The translations under genes and the position numbers were made by a program. The notes beneath the pieces were generated by a model. The model was not told the origin of the DNA. It made no database searches and worked only from the letters and a program-made list of their open reading frames with translations. Source: Bacillus sp. BGMRC 2118 (lineage in GTDB: Bacteria > Bacillota > Bacilli > Bacillales > SA4). Taken from it: a DNA stretch of 64,000 nucleotides. Where the stretch lies: NCBI GenBank assembly GCA_008364785.1, contig VTTJ01000002.1, positions 310,001-374,000 on the forward strand, in the 5' to 3' direction. Of the stretch, positions 46,880-56,786 are shown one piece after another. Each line of letters begins with the position of its first letter. Position 1 is the first letter of the stretch.

Positions 46880-47170
46880 AATCGAATATACGTATAACCA
46901 ATGATGGAGAAAAGTAATTAAGAAACAAATGACCAGAGATGAGCTACCTTGGCTGCGAGTAACTCAAGCATGATGACTTAATGAATGACACTCCGTAGGT
47001 TTCTCTCCGAATAGAGTAGGAGATGAACGCAGGCATGCGTTAACTGTTTAAAGTGGAAGTTTACATTTAGTATGTATATACATGCGTTACATATAACTTC
47101 AATTAGGGTGGCACCACGGGTTTAGCTCTCGTCCCTACTTCATTAGGAGTAGGAACGGGGGCTTTTTTTA
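46880..47170 (+). ncRNA. T-box riboswitch of hisS-aspS
   Basis: The T-box sequence AGGGTGGCACCACGGG is at 47105-47120, followed by the terminator AGCTCTCGTCCCTACTTC..GGGGGCTTTTTTT (47123-47169). Stem I pairs around ACCTTGG and CCGTAGGT; just before CCGTAGG is GACAC (46987-46991). This contains a His codon CAC and, in another frame, an Asp codon GAC. Uncharged tRNA should favour antitermination and synthetase expression. Confidence 0.95.
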
Positions 47171-47220
47171 TTTCCTTGGTCTACTTCATTACATAACTGA
47201 TCATGAGGAGGAAACAATCA

Positions 47221-48492
47221 ATGGCAATTCAAATCCCAAGGGGAACACAAGATATCCTGCCTGGAGTAGTTGAGAAATGGCAATATATCGAAGAGCAGGC
47301 ACGAGAATTATGTAAAAGATTTAATTATAAAGAAATCCGTACTCCAGTTTTTGAACATACAGATTTATTTCAAAGAGGCGTCGGGGATACAACAGATATC
47401 GTTCAAAAGGAAATGTACACATTTGAAGACAGAGGCGGCCGCAGCATTACATTACGTCCTGAAGGAACAGCATCTACTGTCCGTTCATTTGTTGAAAATA
47501 AGATGTTTGGCTTGCCGGATCAACCCGTAAAACTTTACTATATCGGTCCGATGTTTCGATATGAAAGACCACAATCGGGTCGCTATCGTCAATTCGTGCA
47601 GTTCGGAATTGAGGCGTTAGGAAGTGCAGATCCTGCTATTGATGCAGAAGTCATTTCACTGGCGATGGAAATGTATCAAGGTCTAGGTTTAAAGAGATTA
47701 AAGCTGATTATTAATAGTCTCGGTGACCAGGAGAGTAGAATTGCACATAAAAATGCACTTGTGTCTCACTTTACACCACACATTTCAGAGTTTTGCTCGG
47801 ATTGTCAAAATCGACTTGAAACGAACCCTCTTCGAATTTTAGATTGTAAAAAAGATAGAGAACACCCATTAATGGAAACAGCACCGTCTATATTAGATTA
47901 TCTAAATTATGAATCAAGCACTTACTTTGAAAAAGTTCAAGACTACTTACGTTCAATGGGCATTTCGTTTGTCGTTGATCCTAGACTAGTGCGGGGATTA
48001 GATTACTATAATCATACTGCATTTGAAATTATGAGTGATGCAGAAGGCTTTGGTGCAATCACAACACTAAGTGGTGGGGGTCGATATAACGGACTGGCAA
48101 AAGACTTAGGAGGTCCCGAAACACCTGGTATAGGATTTGCTCTTAGTATCGAAAGGTTATTGTTAGCACTTCAAGCAGAAAAGATTGATTTACCTATTGA
48201 TACAGGCATTCAGTGCTACGTTGCTACGTTAGGTGAACAGGCAAAGAAGAGGAGTATACAGATTGTAAACGAACTGAGAAAAGCAGGGCTCTCTGTTGAA
48301 ACAGATTACTTGGATCGAAAGGTGAAAGCACAGTTTAAAAGTGCAGACCGTCTGAACGCAAAATTCGTCATCGTCATTGGGGATGAAGAACTAAATCGAA
48401 ATGTTGTATCCATAAAGGATCTTCAAGCTGGAACTCAAGAGGAAGTCGGACTCGAATCACTGATTGGTACAATTAAAGGAAAATTAGGATAA
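47221..48492 (+). CDS. hisS: Histidyl-tRNA synthetase
   Basis: A class II synthetase. It starts 'MAIQIPRGTQDILPG'; motif 2 is 'FRYERPQSGRYRQFVQFG' (near 113), the histidine loop is 'LVRGLDYYNHTAFE' (near 258) and motif 3 is 'PGIGFALSIERLLLAL'. The anticodon-binding domain is at about 330-420. The ATG at 47221 follows GAGGAGG. 423 residues. aspS follows in the same transcript. Confidence 0.98.
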   Translation: MAIQIPRGTQDILPGVVEKWQYIEEQARELCKRFNYKEIRTPVFEHTDLFQRGVGDTTDIVQKEMYTFEDRGGRSITLRPEGTASTVRSFVENKMFGLPDQPVKLYYIGPMFRYERPQSGRYRQFVQFGIEALGSADPAIDAEVISLAMEMYQGLGLKRLKLIINSLGDQESRIAHKNALVSHFTPHISEFCSDCQNRLETNPLRILDCKKDREHPLMETAPSILDYLNYESSTYFEKVQDYLRSMGISFVVDPRLVRGLDYYNHTAFEIMSDAEGFGAITTLSGGGRYNGLAKDLGGPETPGIGFALSIERLLLALQAEKIDLPIDTGIQCYVATLGEQAKKRSIQIVNELRKAGLSVETDYLDRKVKAQFKSADRLNAKFVIVIGDEELNRNVVSIKDLQAGTQEEVGLESLIGTIKGKLG

Positions 48493-48510
48493 AAACTGGA
48501 GGAGAAGAAT

Positions 48511-50280
48511 ATGGAAAGAACACATTTTTGTGGTGATGTTACAGAACATCTAATCGGTCAGTCCGTTCAACTAAAGGGCTGGGTAAATAAACGTCGCGAT
48601 CTGGGTGGATTAATTTTTATCGATTTACGTGACAGAGCTGGAATCGTACAAATTGTATTTAACCCGGATGTTTCGAATGAAGCACTGAAAATTGCCGAAG
48701 GAATTAGAAGCGAATATGTTGTAGCAGTTGAAGGGAAGGTCATTGCCAGATCTGAACAAACAATCAATTCCAACATGAAGACTGGGATGATAGAAGTTGC
48801 AGCAGAGAAAATTGAAATCTTAAATGCAGCAAAAACTCCTCCTTTTGCAATTTCTGATCAAACAGATGTCTCAGAGGACATTCGATTAAAATATCGTTAT
48901 TTAGACTTAAGAAGACCTGAAATGGCGGAAACATTTAAGCTCCGTCATAACGTGACCAAGGCAATGAGAAACTTTTTAGATGCAGAAGGCTTTCTTGAGG
49001 TTGAAACACCAATCTTAACGAAGAGTACTCCAGAAGGAGCACGAGACTATTTAGTTCCTAGCCGTGTTCATCCAGGAGAATTTTACGCACTGCCACAATC
49101 ACCACAATTATTCAAACAGCTACTTATGGTTGGTGGATTTGAACGTTATTATCAAGTGGCACGCTGCTTCCGTGACGAGGACTTACGTGCAGACCGACAG
49201 CCTGAGTTTACACAAATTGATATCGAAACATCATTTATGAACCAAGAAGAAATCATTGCTCTGATGGAAAAGATGATGCAGCAAGTAGTAAAAGGCGCCA
49301 AAGGTATCGAAATCTCAGCACCATTCCCAAGAATGACCTATCAAGAGGCAATGGACCGTTATGGTTCAGATAAACCAGATACGCGCTTTGGAATGGAATT
49401 AATGGATGTATCTGATTTAGTTAAAGAATCTGGCTTTAAAGTATTCAGCTCAGCTGTCCAAAATGGTGGTCAAGTCAAAGCAATCAATGTAAAAGGTGGA
49501 GCATCCGACTATTCTAGAAAAGATATTGATGCGTTAACAGAATTCGCTTCAGTTTATGGAGCAAAAGGATTAGCTTGGTTAAAAGCTGAAGCCGAAGGAC
49601 TTAAAGGACCAATATCTAAGTTTTTTAACGAAGAAGAACAAGCTGCACTTACAGCTGCTCTAGTTGTAGAAGAAAATGACTTATTATTATTTGTTGCTGA
49701 CAAAACAACTGTAGTAGCAGATGCATTAGGAGCTCTTCGTCTGAAATTAGGAAAAGAACGTAAATTAATTGATGAGTCAAACTATAACTTCCTTTGGGTA
49801 ACAGAATGGCCATTGCTTGAATATGACGAAGAAGCTGGACGTTATTTCGCAGCTCACCATCCGTTCACGATGCCTGCCCGAGAAGACCTTGACAAACTTT
49901 CAACAGATCCTGGAAGTGTCCGTGCAGAGGCGTATGACCTTGTATTAAATGGATATGAGCTGGGTGGAGGTTCGCTTCGTATATTCGAACGTGACATTCA
50001 GGAAAAAATGTTCGAGACATTAGGCTTTTCACAAGAAGAGGCAAGAGAACAGTTTGGCTTCTTACTGGAAGCATTTGAATACGGGACACCTCCACATGGT
50101 GGAATTGCACTAGGACTAGACCGATTAGTCATGTTACTGGCTGGTAGAAGTAATTTAAGAGACACAATTGCCTTCCCTAAAACAGCAAGTGCGAGTGATC
50201 CGTTAACAGACGCACCAGGAGCCGTATCAGAGCAACAATTAAATGATCTCCACTTGAAGTTAAATCTAAAAGAAAAGTAA
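48511..50280 (+). CDS. aspS: Aspartyl-tRNA synthetase
   Basis: A class II synthetase with an N-terminal OB anticodon-binding domain (about 1-110), motif 2 '[21 protein letters not shown]' (split near 213), the bacterial GAD insertion (about 300-410) and motif 3 '[16 protein letters not shown]' (near 530). 589 residues. Whether it is Asp-specific or also charges tRNA-Asn cannot be judged here. Confidence 0.98.
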   Translation: MERTHFCGDVTEHLIGQSVQLKGWVNKRRDLGGLIFIDLRDRAGIVQIVFNPDVSNEALKIAEGIRSEYVVAVEGKVIARSEQTINSNMKTGMIEVAAEKIEILNAAKTPPFAISDQTDVSEDIRLKYRYLDLRRPEMAETFKLRHNVTKAMRNFLDAEGFLEVETPILTKSTPEGARDYLVPSRVHPGEFYALPQSPQLFKQLLMVGGFERYYQVARCFRDEDLRADRQPEFTQIDIETSFMNQEEIIALMEKMMQQVVKGAKGIEISAPFPRMTYQEAMDRYGSDKPDTRFGMELMDVSDLVKESGFKVFSSAVQNGGQVKAINVKGGASDYSRKDIDALTEFASVYGAKGLAWLKAEAEGLKGPISKFFNEEEQAALTAALVVEENDLLLFVADKTTVVADALGALRLKLGKERKLIDESNYNFLWVTEWPLLEYDEEAGRYFAAHHPFTMPAREDLDKLSTDPGSVRAEAYDLVLNGYELGGGSLRIFERDIQEKMFETLGFSQEEAREQFGFLLEAFEYGTPPHGGIALGLDRLVMLLAGRSNLRDTIAFPKTASASDPLTDAPGAVSEQQLNDLHLKLNLKEK

Positions 50281-50309
50281 AGGTGCGTTTTACTTTGCAT
50301 ACTGTCACC

Positions 50310-50338
50310 TTGAATCGGAAATCTGAATATGGTATGAT
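50310..50338 (+). promoter_or_regulatory. Sigma-A promoter of 6S RNA
   Basis: TTGAAT (50310-50315), 17-bp spacer, TATGAT (50333-50338). The start is expected near 50347. Confidence 0.85.
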
Positions 50339-50346
50339 GATTTTAC

Positions 50347-50535
50347 AAAGTCCTGATGTGTTCGTCTTATAACCTATTGTTTTGACCGAACAATATGTTA
50401 TCCGGGAGCCCGGAGTTTCTTAACCGCGTAAATGCCTATTGCTGGACTTACATACGTTAGAACAGGGCACCCACCTGCTTAGGTGCGGGTTCAAAACGAA
50501 GGCCGGGCGGCACAATCGGGACTTCTAAATTTCTA
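50347..50535 (+). ncRNA. bsrA: 6S RNA
   Basis: The 5' AAAGTCCTGAT pairs with 3' ATCGGGACTT (50515-50524) to close a long rod with a central unpaired region, as in 6S RNA. It binds the sigma-A RNA polymerase holoenzyme. Location between aspS and tcdA, size near 190 nt and a canonical promoter match B. subtilis 6S-1 (bsrA). Confidence 0.9.
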
Positions 50536-50540
50536 GAATG

Positions 50541-50569
50541 AACCTATGCTTATGCATAGGTTTTTTTGT
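50541..50569 (+). terminator. Terminator of 6S RNA
   Basis: AACCTATGC and GCATAGGTT form a perfect 9-bp stem around TTAT with five Ts after. Confidence 0.9.
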
Positions 50570-50627
50570 GCTTATTTGTAGAGATTGTTTGTATGAAGAG
50601 AGAGTTGATTACTGATTGGAAGTAGAA

Positions 50628-50892
50628 TCGCTGGTAAAAGAGGTGAGTCGCCAATTGGTAGTAGAGATCGCTGGTAAAGAGGTGAGTCGCCAATTGGTAG
50701 TAAAGATCGCTGGTAAAGAGATGAGTCGCCAATTGGTAGTAGAAATCGCTAATAGAGAGAGTGATTCGCTGTTTAGTATGTGAAAGTCGCTAATAAAAAG
50801 CTGTAAATCGCTAATAAATATATCGAAATCGCTAATGAATGGTAAAAATTCGCTCATATCACGCCAACATCGCTAAATAAAGATGATAGCGC
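50628..50892. repeat. Phased TCGC array 3
   Basis: TCGC begins at 50628, 50648, 50668, 50687, 50707, 50726, 50746, 50766, 50787, 50808, 50829, 50850 and 50870: thirteen cores with steps of 19-21 bp. A decayed AGCGCC follows at 50888. The first six alternate TCGCTGG and TCGCCAA and form three near-identical 39-40 bp double units; the rest are mostly TCGCTAAT. Spacing shifts the reading frame. From 50900 to 51114 I see nothing else. Confidence 0.88.
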
Positions 50893-51114
50893 CAGTATAA
50901 TTTGTTCAAACACACTTAGGATCGACATAGTCGACTCTCATTCCAGCACATATCACTATATGATAAGAATTTTACATAAAAAAAGTTGCAACTTCGTTCA
51001 TAACGTTTTAAAATTCCTATAGAAATACTAGGGCATTCATCCAAAGTATGATAATGTTGTAATCGGGAAAAACAAATATAATGAATAGTTTATAAAAGAA
51101 AGTGGTGCTTCTTG

Positions 51115-51876
51115 ATGTTACATCAGTTTTCAAGAAATGAATTAGCAATGGGTAAAGAAGGTCTAGACCTTCTAAAGAACTCTACAGTTGCCGTATTAGG
51201 AGTAGGGGGAGTCGGAGGCTTTGCAGCTGAAGCTCTTGCAAGATCAGGAGTTGGAAGAATTGTTCTTGTAGATAAGGATGATGTTGATATAACAAATATT
51301 AACCGACAAGTAATCGCCTTATTATCTACGATTGGCAGACAAAAAGTAGAAGTCATGAAGGAAAGAATTGCAGATATTAATCCAGAATGTGAAGTTATTG
51401 CATTGAAGATGTTTTATACTGAGGAAACATATGAACAGTTCTTCAGTTACAATTTGGATTGGGTAATTGATGCTTCAGACACAATCTCATACAAAATTCA
51501 CCTAATGAAGGAATGCTTAAAAAGAAATATTCCAATCATTTCTAGTATGGGAGCTGCGAACAAGACAGATCCTACTCGTTTTAAAATTGCAGATATCTCT
51601 AAAACGCATACAGACCCACTTGCAAAAGTCATTCGTACTCGTCTTAGAAAAGAAGGAATTCATAAAGGTATTAAGGTCGTCTTCTCTGATGAAAGCCCGA
51701 TTGTTATTCGTGAGGATGTACGAAAAGAAATTACAGACGAAAATGCAAAAATTCGTAAAGCAAAAATGCCTCCATCTTCTAATGCATTTGTTCCATCAGT
51801 TGCTGGATTGATTATGGGTGGACATGTTATTACTCAAATTACAAAGAATATTAAAATTAATCGAGTACAAAATTAA
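51115..51876 (+). CDS. tcdA: tRNA threonylcarbamoyladenosine dehydratase TcdA
   Basis: TcdA converts t6A of tRNA to its cyclic form, using an E1-like fold and ATP. The nucleotide motif 'VLGVGGVGGFAAEALARSGVG' (split near 30), 'NINRQVIAL' and 'DASDTISYKIHLM' mark it. The usual C-terminal zinc cysteines of ThiF/MoeB are absent, as expected. The ATG at 51115 has a weak ribosome site (GTGGTG). 253 residues; yrvM in B. subtilis. Confidence 0.95.
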   Translation: MLHQFSRNELAMGKEGLDLLKNSTVAVLGVGGVGGFAAEALARSGVGRIVLVDKDDVDITNINRQVIALLSTIGRQKVEVMKERIADINPECEVIALKMFYTEETYEQFFSYNLDWVIDASDTISYKIHLMKECLKRNIPIISSMGAANKTDPTRFKIADISKTHTDPLAKVIRTRLRKEGIHKGIKVVFSDESPIVIREDVRKEITDENAKIRKAKMPPSSNAFVPSVAGLIMGGHVITQITKNIKINRVQN

Positions 51877-51944
51877 ATAACTCCCGTTTTGTTAACGTGA
51901 GAATCGTTGTAACTAGCATTTGATTTTTATCATGCTATGTTACA

Positions 51945-51985
51945 AAAAGTGAGCATGCGTCCAATTGGACCATGCTCACTTTTTG
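51945..51985. terminator. Terminator of tcdA
   Basis: AAAAGTGAGCATG and CATGCTCACTTTT pair around 14 nt, which itself includes the palindrome TCCAATTGGA. Confidence 0.87.
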
Positions 51986-52123
51986 TATAACAAGTCTCGT
52001 GCTTTGAACATGATACCAACACATTAGAAATACTATCTAGATTCAATAAAGGTTACACTGTGAATGAAATGAATCGGTTAACGGGTTACTTGACGATATG
52101 ACGGAAAGAGGGGAGTTACTAGA

Positions 52124-53593
52124 ATGTCTAATTCGGTTTGCATTATAGGTGCAGGAATTGGTGGTTTAACAGCAGGTGCATATCTAGCCAATGCAGGTTT
52201 CGATGTAACAATTGTAGAAAAGGCGACAACTGTTGGAGGATCAGCAGGGTGGTATGTTCGGAAAGGGAGAAGGTTTCCAACGGGAGCTACGATTGCGTTC
52301 GGATTAGAAGATGAAGGGATACTTCGTAAAATGTTGAACGAGTTGAAAATTAAGCTACCAGCTGATGAGTTACTACATCCAATGGATGTTATTTTACGAG
52401 ATAGAAAAGTTTCCATTTATAAGGATGCAAAACAATGGGAAACAGAACTCAGTCAGTCGTTTCCTGAAAATAAAGAAGCTGTTATCAAGTTTTGGAATGA
52501 ATTACATAAAGTAAGTAAGTCTGTTCTAGAAGTAACGAATAGCGGAGTATCTTTACCGATTCGGAGAGTGTATGATTTAGGGAAACTTCCGCGGTATATG
52601 TTTCAAAATCCAGCCTCTATTCTTCGTTTAGTTCGGTATGCAACATGGACAGTTGAAGACTTCATGAGGAAATTTGACTTAGATTCATATGAACCTTTAA
52701 AAGAGTTATTGAATGCACAGCTGCTTGATGCTGTCCAGATTGATGTTAGTAAAGCTGCCTTTCTGCCATCATGTGTTGCATTATCTATTTATCGAAATGG
52801 TAGCTTTTCACTTGAAGGTGGATTAGGACAATTGTGCATGGCGTTAGCAGACAAAATTGAGGAATTGGGCGGGAAGGTACTCTTAGGATCACCAATTCAG
52901 AGGATACAGTATGATGAACAAAAGAAAGAATGGCGAGTTGAGAGTAAAAAATGTTCAGAGTCCTTTAGCTATCTAATTAACAACTCCGGAATCTCATTTG
53001 GACGTGGTACCAGTTATGCAGAGACAGGAGAATTTTCATGGGGAGCCTTTCGGGTTGACGCTATCTTGTCAGTCGGCATTAAACACGTCACATTAAAAAA
53101 TCAAACACTTCCGTTTGCCTATCAAATTGTACCGAAGCAAATGAACGAGGAGCATTCAACTCACGGTCCAATTTATGTTACATTTCATGATACGAAAGAT
53201 ACTCATGGTAAGGCAGTCTCTCAGGAAGTTACCATGACGATATCGGTTCATACGGATGCTGATATATGGGATTCTTATTCGAAAGAAGAGTATAAGCTTG
53301 CAAAAGAACAATTAATGAATTTCATTATCGATGAAGTAGAGAGAATCATTCCTGTAAAGAAGTATCTTCTTTACACAGAAGCAGGCTCACCACGTACCTA
53401 TCAAAAGTTTATCGGTAAAAAGGGCGTAGGTGGTTTTCCGTTAACCGTTAAGAATGCAATCCTAAATCCAAAAGGTGTACGTTCACGCCTTCCTCGGTTT
53501 TATATAGTTGGAGAACAAGTTTTTCCGGGTCCAGGTACATTGTCATCTTCACTTAGCGGCTATTATGCTGCTCGTGCAATTATTAAAGAATAG
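52124..53593 (+). CDS. Carotenoid desaturase-like FAD oxidoreductase
   Basis: The N-terminal FAD motif 'CIIGAGIGGLTAGAYLANAGFDVTIVEK' (split, residues 5-32) is followed by 'GGSAGWYVRKGRRFPTGAT', and the C-terminal 'FYIVGEQVFPGPGTLSSSLSGYYAA' is the second flavin motif. This pattern is that of CrtN/CrtI/CrtISO enzymes acting on carotenoids. No other carotenoid gene is near, so the substrate is open. 489 residues; the start has GAAAGAGGGGAG upstream. It is a single-gene unit between terminators. Confidence 0.82.
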   Translation: MSNSVCIIGAGIGGLTAGAYLANAGFDVTIVEKATTVGGSAGWYVRKGRRFPTGATIAFGLEDEGILRKMLNELKIKLPADELLHPMDVILRDRKVSIYKDAKQWETELSQSFPENKEAVIKFWNELHKVSKSVLEVTNSGVSLPIRRVYDLGKLPRYMFQNPASILRLVRYATWTVEDFMRKFDLDSYEPLKELLNAQLLDAVQIDVSKAAFLPSCVALSIYRNGSFSLEGGLGQLCMALADKIEELGGKVLLGSPIQRIQYDEQKKEWRVESKKCSESFSYLINNSGISFGRGTSYAETGEFSWGAFRVDAILSVGIKHVTLKNQTLPFAYQIVPKQMNEEHSTHGPIYVTFHDTKDTHGKAVSQEVTMTISVHTDADIWDSYSKEEYKLAKEQLMNFIIDEVERIIPVKKYLLYTEAGSPRTYQKFIGKKGVGGFPLTVKNAILNPKGVRSRLPRFYIVGEQVFPGPGTLSSSLSGYYAARAIIKE

Positions 53594-53662
53594 CTTATTT
53601 CTAGGCAATGATGATCATATACTGGCGGTGAAGGAACATTGCTAAAACCATTCCTAATAAAA

Positions 53663-53711
53663 ATGGCCGCTGTCATTTTACGAGAGTGAAATGTCAGCAG
53701 CCATAGTTTTT
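53663..53711. terminator. Bidirectional terminator after the desaturase-like gene
   Basis: ATGGCCGCTGTCATTT pairs with AAATGTCAGCAGCCAT with one G-T and one mismatch. T-runs on both strands suit the convergent rsfA-like gene. Confidence 0.78.
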
Positions 53712-53755
53712 ATTTGTAGATAATTAAGGGTTAATTGTGATGAATTTACGCATCT

Positions 53756-53788
53756 AACTCCCTATTCCTATTGCAGGGAGTTCTTTTA
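53756..53788 (+). terminator. Second hairpin before the rsfA-like gene
   Basis: AACTCCCT and AGGGAGTT pair around 11 nt, followed by CTTTTATC. A weaker back-up terminator for the + strand. Confidence 0.55.
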
Positions 53789-53817
53789 TCCATGTAAACA
53801 AATCAACAGAAATTACT

Positions 53818-54537
53818 TTATTTTGCGACCTTTTCCAAGTTCCCGTTTTTGTCCATACGGAAGACTGGAGCTTGTCTCTCTTCTGTTTCTTCGAACATCA
53901 CCATTCTACGAGCACGATCCATAATTTGGACTAAAGCCTGATAATCCTCTTGAATAGTAAAATGTTCTTTTGTCAATTTCTCTACTTTGCGTTGTAGTTC
54001 TTCGTTCTTTTTCTTTAATTCATCATTTTCCATTTTTAATCTGTCATTTTCCAGTTTCATTTGTGTACCTTGATTGCCTTGCTGCTTATATTGAACAAGA
54101 AAAGAAATGACATCATCTAATGATAGATTTTGATTCATTCTTGTCATATTAGTAGACATTGTTTGTACTGGTGTAAACTCTTCAGCTATTTCCTCTTTCA
54201 TTACAGCTGTAGGCATCGGAGAATGAGCTTTAGTTACTGCTTGAGTTGATTGCTGAACTCGTGTAGTAGATTCATACTTTTGTCCGGCAGGTGTTGAATT
54301 AGCGAGCGCACGCTTTCTTTCTTTTCTTTGCTTTTTCGCAATTTGAATAGCTTGCTCATATTGTCTTCGAATTTCTGCATTCCATCTAAATCCACATGCA
54401 GCTGAAGTGCGGTTTAGTTTATCTCCTACCTCTTCAAAAGCTTGAAGCTGTGTTCCGCCTTCACGAATGTATCTAAGTACAGTTTCAGCTAATAGTAAAT
54501 CGTCTTCATGTGTCCAAGCATCTGAACGAACTTTCAT
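53818..54537 (-). CDS. RsfA-family sporulation transcription factor
   Basis: RsfA-type proteins are forespore regulators that modulate the sigma-F regulon. The N-terminal Myb/SANT-like domain is 'RSDAWTHEDDLLLAETVLRYIREGGTQLQAFEEVGDKLNRTSAACGFRW' (split over residues 4-53). A polar linker follows, then a long coiled coil (about 150-210, KLENDRLKMENDELKKK). The ATG at 54537 follows TAGGAGTG. The family has several paralogues in bacilli, so I give no symbol. Confidence 0.85.
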   Translation of the reverse strand: MKVRSDAWTHEDDLLLAETVLRYIREGGTQLQAFEEVGDKLNRTSAACGFRWNAEIRRQYEQAIQIAKKQRKERKRALANSTPAGQKYESTTRVQQSTQAVTKAHSPMPTAVMKEEIAEEFTPVQTMSTNMTRMNQNLSLDDVISFLVQYKQQGNQGTQMKLENDRLKMENDELKKKNEELQRKVEKLTKEHFTIQEDYQALVQIMDRARRMVMFEETEERQAPVFRMDKNGNLEKVAK

Positions 54538-54638
54538 CTGTATCACTCCTATTTTCGTAGCTTAGCAATTTTTTATCTAGCATTTACCGAAAAATAGGTT
54601 TTTATACGTTTACTAGTTTGTACCCGAGAATAAAATTT

Positions 54639-55919
54639 TTACATTTTATTATTCTTATTTATGTTTTCATAGATTGTCGCTAAGGCCTGTTCAAATTTCC
54701 CTGTCTTCTTTGGTTCATAATATTTTTTCTTTTTCAGTGGATCAGGTAGGTATTGCTGAGACACCCAGCCTGATTCATAATTATGTGGGAATTTATATTC
54801 AACCCCGCGACCCAATTCTTTTGCCCCTTTGTAATGGGCATCCTTTAGATGCAGAGGAATATCTCCAATATTTCCTTTCTGAATATCACTTAAAGCAGCA
54901 TCAATTGCTGCAATTGCAGAGTTTGATTTTGGAGATAAGCAAAGCTCAATAATAATTTGTGCCAGAGGAATTCGTGCTTCAGGAAAGCCAATTCGCTCTG
55001 CTGCTTCAATTGCGGATAGCGTTCTGCCTCCTGCACCCGGATTTGCAAGACCAATATCTTCATAGGCAATAACCAACAATCTTCTTGAAATACTCACAAG
55101 GTCTCCAGCTTCTATTAACCTACCTAAGTAATGGAGAGCTGCGTTTACATCACTTCCGCGAATGGACTTCTGAAAAGCGGATAATACGTCATAATGTCCG
55201 TCGCCATCTTTGTCATATTGTAAGCTTTTCTGTTGCATACACTCTTCTATAACAGCTACGTCAATTTGTATATTCCCATTATTGTCTGGTTCTGTTGATA
55301 AGACAGCTAATTCTAGAGCTGTTAAAGCTGCCCTTGTATCACCATTTGAGGAATAAGCTAAATGCTTTATCGCATCTTCAGTTAAGGTAGCATGATATTT
55401 TCCTAATCCATTTTCCATATCTAGTAATGCACGTTGAATAAGTTCCATAATATCTTCAGGTGTTAGAGACTTTAACTCGAAGAGTCGGCATCTGCTTCTA
55501 ATTGCCGGATTAATGGCATGAAAAGGATTACTAGTTGTTGCACCTATTAATGTGATAAGTCCTTTCTCGAGGTGAGGCAATAAAAAATCTTGTTTCGCTT
55601 TATCAAGACGGTGAACTTCATCTAGTATTAATAATAGTCTTCCAGACATTTTCGCTTCCTCAACCGCAATTTCCATATCCTTTTTATTATTTATAACTGC
55701 ATTCAACATTCGAAACGGAATTTTCATACTCCCTGCTAGAGCACGTGCAATGGATGTCTTTCCAACACCAGGTGGTCCGTAAAGGATCATGGATGATAGA
55801 TGACCTGCCTTTACCATTCGTTGAAGGATTTTTCCATCCCCAACTAAATGTTGTTGTCCAATTATGTCTTCAATTGTATTAGGACGCATTCTATATGCTA
55901 ATGGTTGTTGATTCATCAT
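54639..55919 (-). CDS. rarA: AAA+ replication-associated ATPase RarA (MgsA)
   Basis: RarA acts at stalled replication forks. Start 'QPLAYRMRPNTIEDIIGQQHLVG', Walker A 'GPPGVGKTS' (near 46), Walker B 'LILDEVHRLDKAKQDFLLP' and 'GATTSNPFHAI' are typical; the C-terminal tetramerisation region is 'SIRGSDVNAALHYLGRLIEAGD'. Two ATG codons (55919 and 55916) follow TAGGAGAG; the second has the better spacing. 426 residues; yrvN in B. subtilis. Confidence 0.95.
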   Translation of the reverse strand: MMNQQPLAYRMRPNTIEDIIGQQHLVGDGKILQRMVKAGHLSSMILYGPPGVGKTSIARALAGSMKIPFRMLNAVINNKKDMEIAVEEAKMSGRLLLILDEVHRLDKAKQDFLLPHLEKGLITLIGATTSNPFHAINPAIRSRCRLFELKSLTPEDIMELIQRALLDMENGLGKYHATLTEDAIKHLAYSSNGDTRAALTALELAVLSTEPDNNGNIQIDVAVIEECMQQKSLQYDKDGDGHYDVLSAFQKSIRGSDVNAALHYLGRLIEAGDLVSISRRLLVIAYEDIGLANPGAGGRTLSAIEAAERIGFPEARIPLAQIIIELCLSPKSNSAIAAIDAALSDIQKGNIGDIPLHLKDAHYKGAKELGRGVEYKFPHNYESGWVSQQYLPDPLKKKKYYEPKKTGKFEQALATIYENINKNNKM

Positions 55920-55997
55920 GTACTCTCCTACATCGTTACTATTTTTCTATGATAACATGGATTTTGAAGCGATAAAAATGTAATCAACTACGAATTG

Positions 55998-56006
55998 TGC
56001 TATAAT
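55998..56006 (+). promoter_or_regulatory. Extended -10 promoter of the yczE-like gene
   Basis: TGCTATAAT is a perfect TG-N-TATAAT; no clear -35 is seen. It lies 63 bases before the start codon. Confidence 0.6.
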
Positions 56007-56068
56007 TTTTTCCGTAACTAAATTGCTAATGTGATATGAAGTTATAGAATGAGAGAAGGGTTCATGGT

Positions 56069-56740
56069 ATGAAGAGTGAGTTGAGAAGAGAACTACACGT
56101 TTCTGCAATTAAGTGGTCTGTGTTTTTTATTGGCTTAATGATTATGGCGTTTGGCATTGTATTAATGATTAAAGCAGATATCGGAGTAGCCCCATGGGAC
56201 GTACTGCATATCGGATTATATAAACAATTTGGTTTAACGATTGGTACATGGTCGATTATTATCGGTTTTGTTGTATTATTTTCGACAAGTCTGTTATCAA
56301 AAGCCTGGCCGCAAATAGGCGCGTTTTTAAACATGCTGCTCGTTGGAGTATTTATTGACTTATTTATGTTGTTACCATTTATTACGACTCCTTCACTTTT
56401 AGTAGGTAAAGTTATCATGCTTATTACTGGGGTAGCGATCATTGGATATGGAATTGGAGTCTATATTTCGGCAAAGCGCGGAGCGGGACCAAGAGATACA
56501 TTAATGCTCGTTTTAACAGAAAAAACAGGGTGGAAGGTTTCGCGGACACGGTTAGGAATGGAAGTCATTGTTTTGTCTGTTGGATTTTTATTAGGTGGAC
56601 CTGTATCTTTAGGAACATTTTTATTCGGCTTAACCATTGGGCCGATTGTAGGTCTCACATTACCTCATTGTGAAAAGGTAATGGCGAAAATCCTTCGCGT
56701 CGAAACTACCGTAACACCTGAAATGACGATTAGCAAATAA
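56069..56740 (+). CDS. YczE/YyaS/YitT-family membrane protein
   Basis: A 223-residue protein with about five membrane helices. The signature 'GIVLMIKADIGVAPWDVLHIGL' (split near 30) and 'SAKRGAGPRDTLMLVLTEKTG' (near 130) identify the YczE/YyaS group. No biochemical role is established. The start follows GAGAGAAGGG. It lies divergent from rarA and 46 bases before cymR. Confidence 0.85.
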   Translation: MKSELRRELHVSAIKWSVFFIGLMIMAFGIVLMIKADIGVAPWDVLHIGLYKQFGLTIGTWSIIIGFVVLFSTSLLSKAWPQIGAFLNMLLVGVFIDLFMLLPFITTPSLLVGKVIMLITGVAIIGYGIGVYISAKRGAGPRDTLMLVLTEKTGWKVSRTRLGMEVIVLSVGFLLGGPVSLGTFLFGLTIGPIVGLTLPHCEKVMAKILRVETTVTPEMTISK

Positions 56741-56786
56741 AGACTGTATGTTTAAGTATGATCGAGATTAAAAGGAGTGTTCGTCT

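Noticed and set aside
50609..50857. Open minus-strand frames across array 3
   Set aside because: Two different frames are open over the same repeats, no ribosome site is seen, and the spacing is not a multiple of three.
50628..50892. CRISPR array
   Set aside because: The conserved core is under 10 bp and unit length about 20 bp; CRISPR repeats are longer and no cas genes are present.
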